Assembly: GCA_914767885.1 (NCBI GenBank)
Contig: CAJZBQ010000045.1
Coordinates: 186,001-250,000 of the forward strand
Source of the DNA: Blepharisma stoltei
Lineage: Eukaryota > Ciliophora > Heterotrichea > Heterotrichida > Blepharismidae
Length of the DNA: 64,000 nt
Reading direction: 5' to 3'
This document shows, in pieces, positions 21,397-32,700 of this stretch. The first letter of the stretch is position 1, and every line of letters begins with the position of its first letter. Under the pieces are notes generated by a model. It did no database searches. It saw nothing but the letters and a program-made list of their open reading frames with translations, and was not told the DNA's origin. The position numbers were made by a program, and so were the translations under genes.

Positions 21397-21535
21397 TAGT
21401 AGGATTTTTCTGATGGAGGCATTTATTCAAAAACTTTAAATTTCAGTCAAATGCCTTACTAAAAAATAAATTTAGATAAATTTCTTCAGGAATTCACATT
21501 GTAAAACGTATCGAAGAGCCTAACCGATAGAAATA

Positions 21536-23352
21536 ATGTCGGAGCAGTCTTCATTTAGCTACTTAAAAGTTTATACCAAAGGCAAAAGGTGTCCTATGAG
21601 AGTCCATTTTAAAAAAAGCAAAGGAAAATTGCTTACTTATATATCAAGGCACAACCCTGAGCCAAGTGAAAGCTTGCATGATGAAGTCTTTAAAACTGAC
21701 TCTTTCGAAGTAGCAGACCCCGGCTTGAAGTTCAAAAACGACTATATTCATTTTGGCATCCAAGCCCTAGAGGACTCCACATTTGTTATATCAGTATATT
21801 TTGGGAGGCTAAAAATCGATTTAAATAAAAAAAGAAAAACTGAAAGGCAGGAAACTTCAATTGAGCTGGAAAATTTGAGGAAAAATGAAATGCTGCAGTA
21901 TGAGCTTTTTAAGAAAGTTGATGATACAATAGCGAAAAGAAAATCTGAGCAGCTTAAAAATTCAAATAATAAAGACTTTTTAAAGATGAATATGAATATT
22001 TTGCCGATAAATTCACCCAAAAGGATGAAAGAAAAGACTGTTTCGTTGAAAAATATTGAACTGAGAAGAAAATCGGCTAAAATTAAACATAAATTGTGGC
22101 TACAAGAAAAAAAGCAAAGGGCGATTAATGTAGTTAATAAAAAATTGCTTACTCCCCCCCCCCCCCTCCGTGAGCGAACAAAAAAATTTTGTTCGCTCAC
22201 GGAGGGGGGTTAATTTTTTTTTTTAAAAAAAATTTATATATAAATTTTATAAAAAATATTTTTTCGAAATTTAAAAAAATCCTAATTTGCAAAAATTGGG
22301 AAGCAAATATTAATTTAATTTGCAAAATTTATGTTTTAAAACGCAATTTGTTTAAAATTAAACAGAATTAGCTCTAGATTTCATTATACTAATTATCACT
22401 TATATATCAAAATTTTTTTCCATTAAAATTTTTTCTATTAAAAAAAATTTTTGTTCACTCACGGAGGGTGGGTTTTTGGTCAAAAAATGGCGATTTTTCT
22501 AATGGTTTTGTTCGCTCACGGGAGGGGGGGGGGGGGGGGAGAGTTAGGGCTGAAGAAGAAAAACAAGAAAGGTTAAGAAAAGAGCAGCTAATTTTGCTAC
22601 AAAATGAGCAAAAAGAATGGTTTATTGTGATAAATATAGCTTTAGCTTTTGTTTCAATAAGAGAAAAATGGCAAGCAAAAAGAAAAGAAAAACTCGAGAC
22701 TTTTAAAAATAGCATCTCAGCAAGAAAATTCCAAATATTCTTCAGAGCTCGAAACCATAATAAAACCATTTCAGAGTTTGTCTTATTACGAGCTAAGGAT
22801 ACTCTTAATTTTTATTTTCGCCATGCAAAACCAATTGAACGTCGGAGCTACAGACGTCAAATATCTAAATGTATACATGAAAGTGCAAGAAACCACACTT
22901 TGCCTCATCATTTTTCCGCTTTTACAGAAAGCATTTTTAATGTTCAAAAAGTCTGACGAGAGTATAATGAAAAAAATAAGAAAAGATGGGAAGAGCTAAA
23001 TTTATTATGGAATCAAGAATTAGAGAAAAAAATTTTAGAATTAAATAAAGCAAAACCTACTAAAGGGAAAAAGAAAAAAGATGAGTCTGCTAAATATCTT
23101 AAAATTCCTGCAATAGCCAGAAATCATGTGCTAACTGAATATTTCCGTGACCGTAAAAGAAACTTTAGAGTCGAAATCCGGAAATTTATTGATAAGAAAA
23201 AGATGCAAAAAGTGCTAAAACAATTCTCAAAATTTTCCCAAAGTGATCTTGATACAAACAAAGCAGAATTAATCTTCAAATATCTCCCAAGTGAAGAAGA
23301 TATGTTGCAGCTTATCGAAAAGGCTCTACATATTACGAATATTACTATTTAA
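21536..23352 (+). CDS. Basic coiled-coil protein split by an M1 MITE, 473 aa
   Basis: The N-terminal 90 residues (SYLKVYTKGKRCPMRVHFKKS...FVISVYFG) look beta-rich, perhaps a C2-like or PITH-like sandwich. The rest is a Lys/Arg-rich helix (KQERLRKEQL, RARNHNKTISEF). A 395-bp MITE after NKKLL would add a false tail. Excision at TA joins NKKLL to RAEEEKQ and gives 474 codons including the stop, with TGA as Trp at NVQKVWREYN. Function unknown; the helical part resembles ciliary or axonemal long-coil proteins. Confidence 0.75.
22152..22546. mobile_element. M1-family MITE in a coding region
   Basis: TA 22150-22151 and 22545-22546. The left hairpin CCTCCGTGAGCGAAC/GTTCGCTCACGGAGG and duplicated right motif TTCGCTCACGG are present, with poly-C/poly-G termini. 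This copy has GAGCGAAC instead of GAGTGAAC. Confidence 0.9.
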
Positions 23353-23383
23353 TTACTGATTTAATAGATTTTACTTCGATTTA

Positions 23384-24285
23384 TTAGTTAATCTGACACC
23401 TGAATTTTTTTCTGCTTGAGAAAACATCTCTCGGAAATCTTTGCTTTTTTTTCTGTTCTGTCCAGCTTTCTCCTAGTCTAAACGTAATTAAATCTACCTT
23501 TTTATTTCCGCCTTCATCAATGCTATTTCCATCAAAATATGAATTTTCGTTATAGCTTTTAGCTATAACAGGATATTTATTATGAATCCTGTCCATATTT
23601 TCAACGTCTGAGTTTCTCGAGAAATTATCAATATTGAATTTCTGTATCAAGTCTTCGTGACTCTGCAATTTTTTTTTTAGTTCTTGTTGCTCTTCTATAA
23701 GCTTATTGAAAAGCTTGTTCAGGTGAGCATAGTCTTTATTTTTGGCTTCATAGTCAGCACTGCTTGAATATGCTGCACTATTATAAATGAATTATAATTA
23801 TAAAGAATTTTTACTATTATTTAAGAGAAAATAGCTTATTCTCTCTCATTTACAATATTTTATGGCCATAGATAAAAGATTTATTTTCTTTTTTTTTCTT
23901 TTCTTGATTCAAGCATTTTTTGGTGACTTGAATTACGATTATTTAAATCTGGGGTTCGTGAATGCAAAACCCTAAAGTCGTGGGGAAATTTTTTTCTTGA
24001 TTGGCCAGAGTCAAAACTTTGTTGGCTAAGGTCTTTATTGGGAAATTCACCAGTTTTTTCAAGAAATGAAGGATCAGTTGACAGAGAAAATAAGGGCTCT
24101 TGAGCTTGAATAGATTGAGCTGATTTTATTGATCGTTTGGAGCCAAAGGTAGAAGGGAATTCGTTTTTTACTTGATTTTTCAATAAAATAGAAGCAGGTT
24201 TGGATCTTGACACAGCGTGAGATTTTAGATCTGAAGAGGGCTGAGAATTCGCACGGGAGTGACGAGGTTTGTAAGTGAATAGCAT
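23384..24285 (-). CDS. Hypothetical disordered/coiled-coil protein, 267 aa
   Basis: The Ser-rich basic N-terminal half (MLFTYKPRHSRANSQPSS...) is joined through a 98-bp IES to a helical segment (AKNKDYAHLNKLFNKLIEEQQELKKKL) and a polar tail. Length after removal is 268 codons including the stop. No domain recognised. The first frame would otherwise stop at 23881. Confidence 0.65.
23786..23883 (-). other. IES, 98 bp
   Basis: TA 23784-23785 to TA 23882-23883. It converts the stop TAA at 23883 into TAT and continues RKYNSAAYSSS in frame. Confidence 0.65.
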
Positions 24286-24584
24286 AATTAATAATGGAGT
24301 TAAATGAATGTAGGATGCAAATGATTAGAAATTTAAATTAAATAGTAGGACTGCTTTGTTAAGTTAATTGATAATGAATATTCTGGAATTTATAGACTTT
24401 GTCTAATAAATATGAACTAATTTTAATAAACAAGAGCTATAGGTTTATAATCATTTTAATTTTAATAAATTTTGAAACTAATTAAAAATTATTTATAAAT
24501 TCAATATTAGCTTTATTAGGCAATATATATTAACTATACAAATATTTTTTGAAAATAAATTATAAAAGAGTGTTTTTATTAAAA

Positions 24585-27155
24585 ATGCTTACACAAAGTC
24601 ACACAGAAAGCCCTATCAAAATTCGCTCAAATAGGCCTAATTATTCTACAGATGAAGATGCAGGTCTTCTATCAGACTTCAAAGGAAACCTTTTCAATAC
24701 ATTTGACAGCAGCAGAAAAGCTACATCAGCATCTACAAGAAAACAGAAAAACGCAATATCTCCTTTTATTCACAAAAATCTTAGTTTGCTTCGTAAAAAG
24801 CGGTCTACTAGTGCATGCCCAAAAATTACTCCAGAGTTAGCGTCAAAAGTGGTAAAAGACTATCTCTTGCCTATGTTTGAAAAAGATTTAAAAAATAAAC
24901 AAAATCATGATCGAAAACAGCAATATCATTTAAAACTTGATAGGCTACAGACAAAACCATTAGAAAAGCTTTCAGGAACTGTATATGGCGATTTTAAGCT
25001 TACAGAGCAGTTAAGTTATGAACTGAAACAAATGAAAATAAATTTATCAACAGTCGAATCAAAGCTAAAAGACGCTGAACAAGAAAAAATAAAGATAGAA
25101 AGCGAATATACAAAGGCAAAAGAAGATTTTTTAAACTCAGAAATCAACAATCAAAGCATTTTATTCCAGCATTCCAGAGTAATAAAAGAAACCTCGAATT
25201 TAGATCAAACTTTTATGCATTTATCTAACCAGGTCAATAAATATAAAGCTATGTATGAAGAATCAGAAAGAAAACTAGGACTAGTAGAAAAAGAATTGCA
25301 TGACGAAAAAGCATGAAATGATAAATTACGAAATGTCGCAATTCAGCTTGAGCATGGAAACGCTTTAATTGTTATGGAAAGTGGGATTATTGGAGAAAGA
25401 CTAAAAGGGCTTTATGAAGCTATTATCAATATTTTCAATATAAACTTCAAAGAATCAAAGCTCGAAAATGAATTTTTAATGCTGATTTCACAGCTAAAAG
25501 GCCTTGCTGAATTTGAATATACAAATAATACGTCTTTACAGATTATGGTCAAAGAAAATAATGAGCTGGTCGCCAATATAGGCGATTTAATTTATTCAAA
25601 AAATATTTCAGACACCCAAAAAGAAAAAATTGCAAAAACTTTTAAAGAAAGATCTGAAAGGTACCAAAAAGAAATAAATTCGTTAAAAGAAGAACGCGAT
25701 AAAGCAAAAGCTGACCAAATAGAAATTGATAAAAAATTCAATGACTTAAATGAAGAGCTGAAAAGGGTGAGGAAAAAAATGAAACAATATAAAAAAGAGT
25801 CAAATAACGCTCAATATGAAGAAAAATTTTGCATTAATTGTATGAAGCCATTTATATGCATTTTTCTTTTGGATTGACTGATAAGTAATATTTATAATGC
25901 ATATTGAGATTATTAAGGTAAAAACATATAGAAATTTATAATTATAATTGGTCTTGCAGAATCCATAAGAGTAAGCCAATAGACGACACTTACTGATGCT
26001 GCGGAAAAATAGGCAAAGACGCCCCAGGCTGTATAGCTTCCAAACACATTTCAAAAGAAGATGAAGACTGTGAGTCAGAAGAAGAAAGCAACCAAAAAAT
26101 CGCTTTTTGTGCTGTAATTTCTAATTAGAGCTGTAAAACCCCTGGACATTTCAGCTATGAATGCCCAAAAGATCCAAACACTCGCAGTAATTTTGAGCCA
26201 GAAGACGAACTCTTAAGGATCAATAATGCAGAAAATCAACAAAAAATAAACAAAGTCGTCGATTTGAACCTAAAAAATAGAGTAATTGATATGCTAAAAG
26301 AAAGAATGGAAGGTTCAGAATTTGTGAATGGAGAAATCTTACTTAACTTAAATTTACAGGCGTCCGCCGTAGTGTTGACGCAGTCACCAAGGACCCAGTA
26401 TTAGGGTTCACCTGCTTTGCGGTATAGTCCAAACTGGCCATATAAACCAGTCACCAGGACATACACCTACTCCTTCCCACGCGCGTGAGCCGTGGCTTAG
26501 TGTTGAGTGGGCGGGCTATGGGCTTCTGCGGCTGCTGCTTGAGTTGACGAGAGTTGGCTTTCCGAAATTCCAAAAAATGGAATTTCTGGTCACCTTTCGG
26601 CAAAAAGGGAAACTCCAAGTCCTGGGACGTAACGCCCAGTTTCACGCTGGGTAGTTGCCCGAATGGTCTAGGCATTGCCTGTAGACTCTGCTGGGCTTAC
26701 CCTTTCCAAACCTGGGAACCCTTTTTCTCTCGGGGAGAAAATCCATTCTGGTCGTTGAGCTTGGGCCAGGCTCTGCACTGCAGAATTGCTTACCATGGCA
26801 TTGCTGCTCATTTCCGGAATGGCAAAACCTTGCCGGATATAATTAAAATATGAGTCGAGTATGTGTGGCCGGAGGCCACACCCAGACGAAGATGCCATAT
26901 TTTAATTATGTGAATGGAGAAATCACTATAGAAGAAAACGAAGAGAAAATCAAGCTTCACCCATTTAGAGACTTATTAGAGCTAAAAGAAGAATATGTTG
27001 AAGGGAATATGTATAACAAGGTCAGGATAGGCAGTATGAATGATGGAATATTTAATAGAGAAATGAGGAGGGCAAGGATAAATTCAAGTATAGAGCAAGA
27101 AAGCCCGATTAGACTGATGAAAGGGGTTTCAGAAGAATGGGATATGTTTAATTAG
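24585..27155 (+). CDS. Long coiled-coil protein with Cys-rich and CCHC zinc-knuckle domains, 624 aa
   Basis: Residues about 100-430 are coiled coil. A Cys-rich module follows (CINCMKPF...SCRIHKS...YWCCGK...PGC), then a zinc knuckle CASCKTPGHFSYECP (C-x2-C-x4-H-x4-C). The tail contains YNKVRIGSMNDGIFNRE. One 92-bp IES, one 15-nt intron and one retroelement insertion (26342-26930) interrupt the zinc region; restored length is 625 codons including the stop. Likely a nucleic-acid or protein-binding scaffold; several TGA Trp codons. Confidence 0.8.
25855..25946 (+). other. IES, 92 bp
   Basis: TA 25853-25854 to TA 25945-25946. Excision gives CMKPFNWSCRIH and preserves Cys spacing. Confidence 0.8.
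26114..26128 (+). other. 15-nt intron before the zinc knuckle
   Basis: GTAATTTCTAATTAG, with an in-frame TAG at its end. Removal gives FCASCKTPGHF. Confidence 0.85.
26342..26930 (-). mobile_element. GC-rich retroelement with 15-bp target duplication, in-frame excisable
   Basis: GTGAATGGAGAAATC occurs at both edges (about 26323-26337 and 26910-26924). Excision of one copy plus the element restores EFVNGEITIEENEE. A TA-to-TA join (26340-26341 with 26929-26930) is also in frame. The element is on the minus strand and nearly matches the copy at 49153. Its 5' end is a hairpin around GGCC flanked by CATATTTTAAT. Confidence 0.85.
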
Positions 27156-27220
27156 TTTACTGTAGATATGTAATAGGTGTCGAAAATATATAGAGAAATG
27201 TTAATTGTTGAAATAATAAA

Positions 27221-28408
27221 ATGAGAGTCTTTTTGACAGGAGCCACTGGATCAATAGGAAGCTCAGTTCTTGAAAATGTACTGACCCCACCAAAAGCCCA
27301 CTCTCCGAACAAATATTTTTTAATGGAAAAAATTTTGATATATAAGTGATGATTAGTATAATGGAATCTCTAGTTAATTCTATTTAATTTTAAACAAATT
27401 ACGTTTTAAAACATAATTTTTTAAATTTAATTAATATTTGCTTTCAAATTTTTGCGAATTAGGATTTTTTGAATTTTTCTATAAAAATTTTTTTGTTCAA
27501 TAACGGAGTGGGGAGTTAATAATGGCCACGACATAACGTTTATTGTTAGAAATCAAGAGAAAGGAGAAGAAATTACAAGCGAAAATGGTAGAGCACATTT
27601 TATTATTTTTGATATTAATATCAGCACTGTTCACCAACTCGGCGAAATTGCAGTAGGCTATGATGCCATAATTCACTGTGCACAAATGCCATACACTGAA
27701 GAAGGAGCTATGGTAGGAAATATAACAGTTGATGTATTGATATTAGCAGCTAAAAAGACAGCTGAAAGCAAACCTGTTACCATTGTATACACTTCAGGCA
27801 TAGGGCTAAATGGCAACACTGCTGAAATTATTGATGAAAATCATGACGATATTTCTCACTGCCCAGAATCTGCAGCTCCAAGAGGGATATTGGAGAAAAA
27901 AGTCATTAATGCTAGCACTGAAAATCTTCATGGCGTAGCTTTAAGGGTAGGTTGGGTTTATGGGAAAAGCTTTGTAGACCAATGGCTTAAATTCTGCAAA
28001 GTCAACAACTATATTTATATTGGTGGCGATAGAGAAGATTCTCATATATGTTTTATACATCATGAAGATTTGGCGAATATGTACAGAGTTCTTATAGAGA
28101 AAAAGGCTTATGGACTATTTTTTGCAGTGGAGCCAGAACCCGTGACCCTTCAAAATTTGATTGAAAGAGTGTCAACACTTGGAAACATTCATGAAACAGA
28201 AAAAGTTAATCCGTGGGAGCATTTTTTAGGACCATATGGGCTCTTTTTGCTAGGCCATGAGCTAGATCAGCAGCTCTATCCTAAAAGATTTATTGATCTT
28301 TACGATTTTCAGTATAATCATAAATTTTTGGACTGGATAAATTTTTTTCCGTTTAATCAGATATTTTATGATGAAAACACAAAATTTTGGCAAATCAGAA
28401 ATAATTAA
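27221..28408 (+). CDS. NAD(P)-binding epimerase/dehydratase (extended/atypical SDR)
   Basis: A Rossmann fold starting MRVFLTGATGSIGSSV (Gly-rich GxxGxxG nucleotide-binding loop). D59-like and YDAIIHCAQ segments follow, then VYTSGIGL (strand 5). The usual YxxxK catalytic pair is not evident at the expected place (PRGILEKK instead), so activity is uncertain. C-terminal substrate-domain motifs (RVGWVYG, FIHHEDLANMY) fit the family. Substrate unknown. A diverged MITE (27283-27516) splits the gene after ENVL; 317 codons remain. Confidence 0.85.
27283..27516. mobile_element. Diverged M1-like MITE with a non-canonical GA boundary
   Basis: Right end GGAGTGGGGAGTTAATAATGG has the usual TA. At the left the position needed for in-frame joining reads GA (GTACT|GACCCC). 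The outer left terminal repeat seems lost: the insert begins at the family's inner CCCAC...CTCCG...GAACAAA segment. Joining GTACT to TAATAATGG restores ENVLNNGHDITF. Confidence 0.75.
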
Positions 28409-28431
28409 ATAGGGAAAATTTATTGTTTAAT

Positions 28432-29470
28432 TTATTTACGATTCCTTAGTGGTGAATAGAGAAATAAAATGGTGACGTTTGACGGAAAATGGACTCCGAG
28501 GCGCACCTCCTATGGAGCTGGTAGGACCTATTGCTGATGAAGCTGAATATACAGGTCTCATTCCTGTCCTAAGTAGGCCTTCAGTTGTGGGAAGCCGTGC
28601 TGAAAAGGAAATTTTATTTCTCCCCGAAGGTTTTCCCTGTCCTTGCCAGATGGGCTAGACAGGTTTTTCCTACCACATGGTCTTCCTTCATCGGGACCAT
28701 CGGGGCACTCAGACAGAAGTGGCTCTGCCCAAAGGAGCTGATCCCTTGGACAGGTGGTTTTCAAGATGGCGTCGGGCCTGGGAGTATGGTCTCATCAGAA
28801 CCCGACCTGGAGTCGTCTTTCGAGCTGAGGTGTTGAGGTCCGCTGGTTTCGCCCACGTATGGCCTTTTAAAACTAGCTAACTTAGTGGTGAATTGAAAGG
28901 CCCTTTTCCGTGTAGCTTAATAGAAGCGTTATTAAAGGTGGAAAAATCGGTTGATCGTCTGTGAAAAGTTTTAGGGTTTATATGCATAGCTGATTTATGT
29001 CTAAAACTAAAATCTCTTTCTTCTAATTTTGGGATTTTTGTAAAATGCTTTCTGCATTCTTTTAGCCTGTCTTTTGGGCTTTCAGAGTTTCCTCGGGTAT
29101 GAGGACTGACTTCTCATATACTAGAAGTTTCCTGGTTATTGTGATATCTTCCAAAATTGATTGACCTTTTTACATTGCAAAACGTTGGGATTTCTTTCAG
29201 TTTGGCTCTGTGCCGTTTTGACTTGTCATCAATGGAAGCTGTTAATATATTTTTGGATTTCGATTTATTTATATATACTTTTTTGCTTTATTTTGTCTTT
29301 AAATTCACATTTTAATATATTTTTTTAGGTCAGGCTTGCTGATTTTGATCAAAAAATGCTAGATAATATACAATTGTATAATCAAGGACTGCTAAATGAA
29401 GGAACATATTTGTTGACTGGCTTGAAGGCGTAGGCGTACTTGACCTACTTTGTATTGAACCAAAGCTCAT
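28432..29470 (-). CDS. Hypothetical basic protein, 169 aa, hit by a retroelement near its 3' end
   Basis: Starts MSFGSIQSRSSTPTPSSQ. The C-terminal part (KSKRHRAKLKEIPTFC, KDRLKECRKHFTKIP, FHRRSTDFSTF) is rich in Arg/Lys/His. A 93-bp IES and a 423-bp retroelement plus 13-bp duplication interrupt it; 170 codons including the stop remain. The element falls in the last five codons: the restored end is FNSPLRNRK-stop. No family recognised. Confidence 0.6.
28458..28880 (+). mobile_element. GC-rich retroelement with 13-bp target duplication
   Basis: CTTAGTGGTGAAT flanks it on both sides (28445-28457, 28881-28893). The duplication itself contains TA, so TA-to-TA excision restores the host exactly. 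The interior matches part of the LINE copy near 57.37 kb (CCCCGAAGGTTTTCC, CATCGGGGCACTC). Confidence 0.85.
29278..29370 (-). other. Inferred IES, 93 bp
   Basis: TA 29276-29277 to TA 29369-29370, both in GTATAT. Removal links the N-terminal exon (LDYTIV) to YINKSKSK. A shorter TA pair downstream is possible. Confidence 0.5.
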
Positions 29471-29517
29471 CTATTTATATCTAAAAAATTATAATAAATC
29501 TAGTTTATTCAAAATCT

Positions 29518-30612
29518 TTAATGTGTGTCTTCATTTGCTTCTATAAGGTTGTTTATCGCCCACGCAGCCATTTCTGTAAGCTCTTCGTCATTTCTATCCA
29601 TAAGTTGACCTATATCTTGGCTCATGCCCAAATGGTTAGCTAACTGCCCCCTCCGTGAGCGAACAAAAAAATCTTGTTCTCACAGTGGGGGATTAATTTT
29701 TTTTGAAATTTTTAAAAATCCCACAAAAATTGGAAAAAAATATTAATCTAATTTAAAATTTATGTTTAAAACGCTATTTGTTTAAAATTAAACAGAATTA
29801 GCTCTAGATTTCATTATACTAATTATCTCTTATATATCAATTTTTTTTTCATAAAAAAATTTTGTTTTCTCGCGGAGGGTGGGTGGGTTTCCTGCAAAAA
29901 ATAGGAATTTCTAATGTTTTTTGTTCGCTCACGGAGGGGGGAGTAAGTTGATTGTTTCTACTTCTTTATTTAATTTGCATTGGTGAAATATATCTGATAA
30001 TAGCAAGACTATTTTTTTGGTGATTTTCATTGATTCTGTACCTCTGATGACTCTTTGTGCGAGGAGCAGACCGTCCTTTTCTATGAATTTTTGCCTTGCC
30101 AGTGTGTATTCTCCTCTTACTAAAGCACTTAGACAAGAAAAGTATTGTTCTTGGAGTCCTTGGTCGCTTTCTACTTGCACAAGCTCTAATAATGCATCTA
30201 AAGCTTGAGCATTCATAGCAGCTTCTTGGACTGCAGGGTTATTTTGAACAGCGCTTGAGAATACTGATGCACAGAGTTTCCTAACTGATAAATATCTTGA
30301 CCCAGCCATACACCTTACCAAATGTGGGATTCCTCCAACTTTTACTAAATTTCTGGCTGCTTCTAAATTTTCGATGACTCCTAATAAATCATACAAAATC
30401 GCTTCTTTTAACTCTCTTTCTTCGTCATTTCCTTCTTCGGCTGCTGATAAACAGTCAGTCGCTTTTTTAAGAACTGTTGTTTCGTCTACACAAAAAGATT
30501 CCAATGCTTCTTTGAGCCATTTCTTTGTTTCTTCGTCCATAGGTTTGACTTCTGAAGGTCTTGTTCCGTCAGAATAGCTGAGTGACCAATTAAGTAATCC
30601 AGTCCAATTCAT
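29518..30612 (-). CDS. Hsp70 nucleotide-exchange factor, Fes1/HspBP1 type
   Basis: Releases ADP from cytosolic Hsp70 using an armadillo-like solenoid. Family features: N-terminal LLNWSLSYSDG, MDEETKKWLKEALESF, then ARM-like helices (LGVIENLEAARNLVKVGGIPHLV..., LCASVFSSAVQNNPAVQE...). Length is 263 codons after removing the 303-bp MITE, close to yeast Fes1 (290). Junction: TINL-ANHLGMSQDIGQL. Downstream neighbours are co-oriented. Confidence 0.85.
29643..29945. mobile_element. M1-family MITE in the Fes1-like gene
   Basis: TA 29641-29642 and 29944-29945; ends CCCCTCCGTGAGCGAAC and GTTCGCTCACGGAGG. It is shorter than other copies (303 bp) because of internal deletions. Confidence 0.88.
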
Positions 30613-30853
30613 TTTTAAGATCAGAGCAGACAGATCTGATGGTATTTAAGCTTGTTTCTAGAACTTTCTATCAATTGTTATCAAATTTAAATGGATATAT
30701 ACGAGCCTATTTTAGTTTGGTATTATGCATATTTTGGCGTTAATCTTTTATTTTTTAATAGTTATATCTGTAAAATTATTTTACCTATACATTTTAATAA
30801 CAAAAATTCAAAAATTTAAAGTGATAATTACAAATAAAATATTACATAATGTA

Positions 30854-32102
30854 TTATTTTAAAAATCTCAAAGTAGATGAAGAAGATCTTTGAAGCCGGC
30901 TTATCAGGCTGCTTTCCTGATCCTTTGTCAATTTTTTACTTTTACTAGAGTCTGGCTTTTTATTTGTTAAAATGGTATCAATATCCTCTAATTTAGCATC
31001 TTCTAACTCCCCTCCCCTCCGTGAGTGAACAAAAAAATTTTGTTCACTCACGGAGAGGGGTTAATTTTTTTTTTTTAAAAAAAATATTTTTTTTCGAAAT
31101 TTAAAAAAATCCTAATTCGCAAAAATTGGAAAGCAAATATTAATTTAATTTATAAAATTTATGTTTTAAAAAGCAATTCGTTTAAAATTAAACAGAATTA
31201 GCACTAGATTTCATTATGCTAATTATCACTTATATATCAAAATTTTTCTATTAAAAAAATTTTTGTTCACTCACGGAGGGTGGGTTTTTGGGCAAAAAAA
31301 TAGCGATTTTTCTAATGGTTTTGTTCACTCAAGGAGGGGGGAGTAAGCTTATTTTATATTTTGCTTTTGTGGCTTGAATATCAATAGGAGAACTATTTCT
31401 ATTCTGCGGCACAACTTTTATAGCCTCTTGAGAAAATTTCATATTTAGCTGCTTTTGTGAGCCATTTCTTCCATAAGGTGTTGAAGGCTTTGTTGGGCTT
31501 GATTTTCTAGGTGTTGCTACTTTTAATGGGGAAGTTTTAGGAGATTTTAGAAGACTTGTATTATTATTTACTGAAGATACATCAATTTTCATTGTTTTTT
31601 TCGGTTTATTGTTTGTAGTCGTTTTTAGTTCTTTTAAAGTGGAATACAAACTTTTATTATTGCTTGGCTCAGGTTTTTCATCAGGCAGTTTTGCTGATTT
31701 TTCTTCAGACTCGCTTAATTTGGCTTTATTTACTTTTTGAGGGTTCTGGGGTGGGTTATTAGGAAGTAAAGCTTGCTTTGCCGCAGCTGCTATATCACAT
31801 AAATATTTACTATTATCTACACTAAGCTCTCTTTTGTGCTCTTCTAGTATAGAAAGTTTTCTCGTGGCTAATGGCTCTATCATTGTGGTATTATGTCTTG
31901 TATAGTTTCTAGAATCATTCATGCTGCGGTCATTTTCTAAATAGCTTGTCAAGTCATTAATTTTTGAAATAAAATCGCCTCTTTTTAAAGATTTTACTCT
32001 TTTACGTTCTTCGTGTAGGTTGAGGAGCCTGATAGGTCTGCGTATTGGGCTGTTTATAGATTTCTCTAATGCAGCATTTTGTGTAGTTGTATTGCTATCC
32101 AT
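30854..32102 (-). CDS. Hypothetical disordered Ser/Pro-rich protein, 302 aa
   Basis: MDSNTTTQNAALEKS... is Ser/Asn/Lys-rich with many SP/TP sites (SPKTSPLKVATPRKSSPTKP), suggesting CDK/MAPK phosphorylation. An M1 MITE (31006-31345) splits it. After excision, KYKISLEDAKLEDIDTIL continues to TAA. 303 codons including the stop. Confidence 0.65.
31006..31345. mobile_element. M1-family MITE in a coding region
   Basis: TA 31004-31005 and 31344-31345. Left hairpin and duplicated right TTCACTCACGGAGG present. Confidence 0.9.
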
Positions 32103-32700
32103 TTTATATGGAAAATATAATATCCTAAATAAATTAGGATTACTGAGGGTAAATAGGAAGATTTATCATTATAGAATAACTACTCAATTGTAAGTTTATT
32201 ATAAAGAACTATTTGGCCTTATCAAAGCTCTTTCATGAATAATGGACCTTATTTTAATTGTTCTAGGACTTATAACATTTGCTCAGCTCTTTTTTAACAA
32301 GAAAGCTTAAGCGACGAAAAATCAGAAGCACTAATAATGTGGTAAACATTTTGAAGTATTTTTCAAACTTTTGCGTCTACAAGTTTATTTTAATGGATAA
32401 ATAAACCATCACTGGTGTTGCTCCCAATTAGGTAATACTAATCATTTGCTTTAGTTCTAATAGGTTCGTTTAGGCTAACTTTTTAATATGCATTTAGCTA
32501 TCAATTATGAAGTGTTTGGAATTTAAGGAATAGGAGAGTAATATTCGGAGCATTATACATTCTGGTGGAGCCTTAGTCTATTTATTTTAAACAGATTCAG
32601 ATTCTCAAAGGAAATATTTGACATATGCTAATTAGGGAGTAAAGGTTAAGGGCAAGATTATTTTGCATTAGCTTTAAATTTCTTTTGAGATCTACATCAT
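32103..32700. other. Unresolved region upstream of the large HExxH gene, with coding traces
   Basis: The frame ending in ALALNFFWDLHH is open just before ATG 32701 and is clearly coding-like. Two other frames (about 32534-32580, IRSIIHSGGA; and 32595-32640, IQILKGNIWHML) also look coding. I could not join them with confidence by introns or TA pairs. A 23-codon hydrophobic ORF (MDLILIVLG) starts at 32243. The true 5' end of the next gene probably lies here. Confidence 0.4.
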
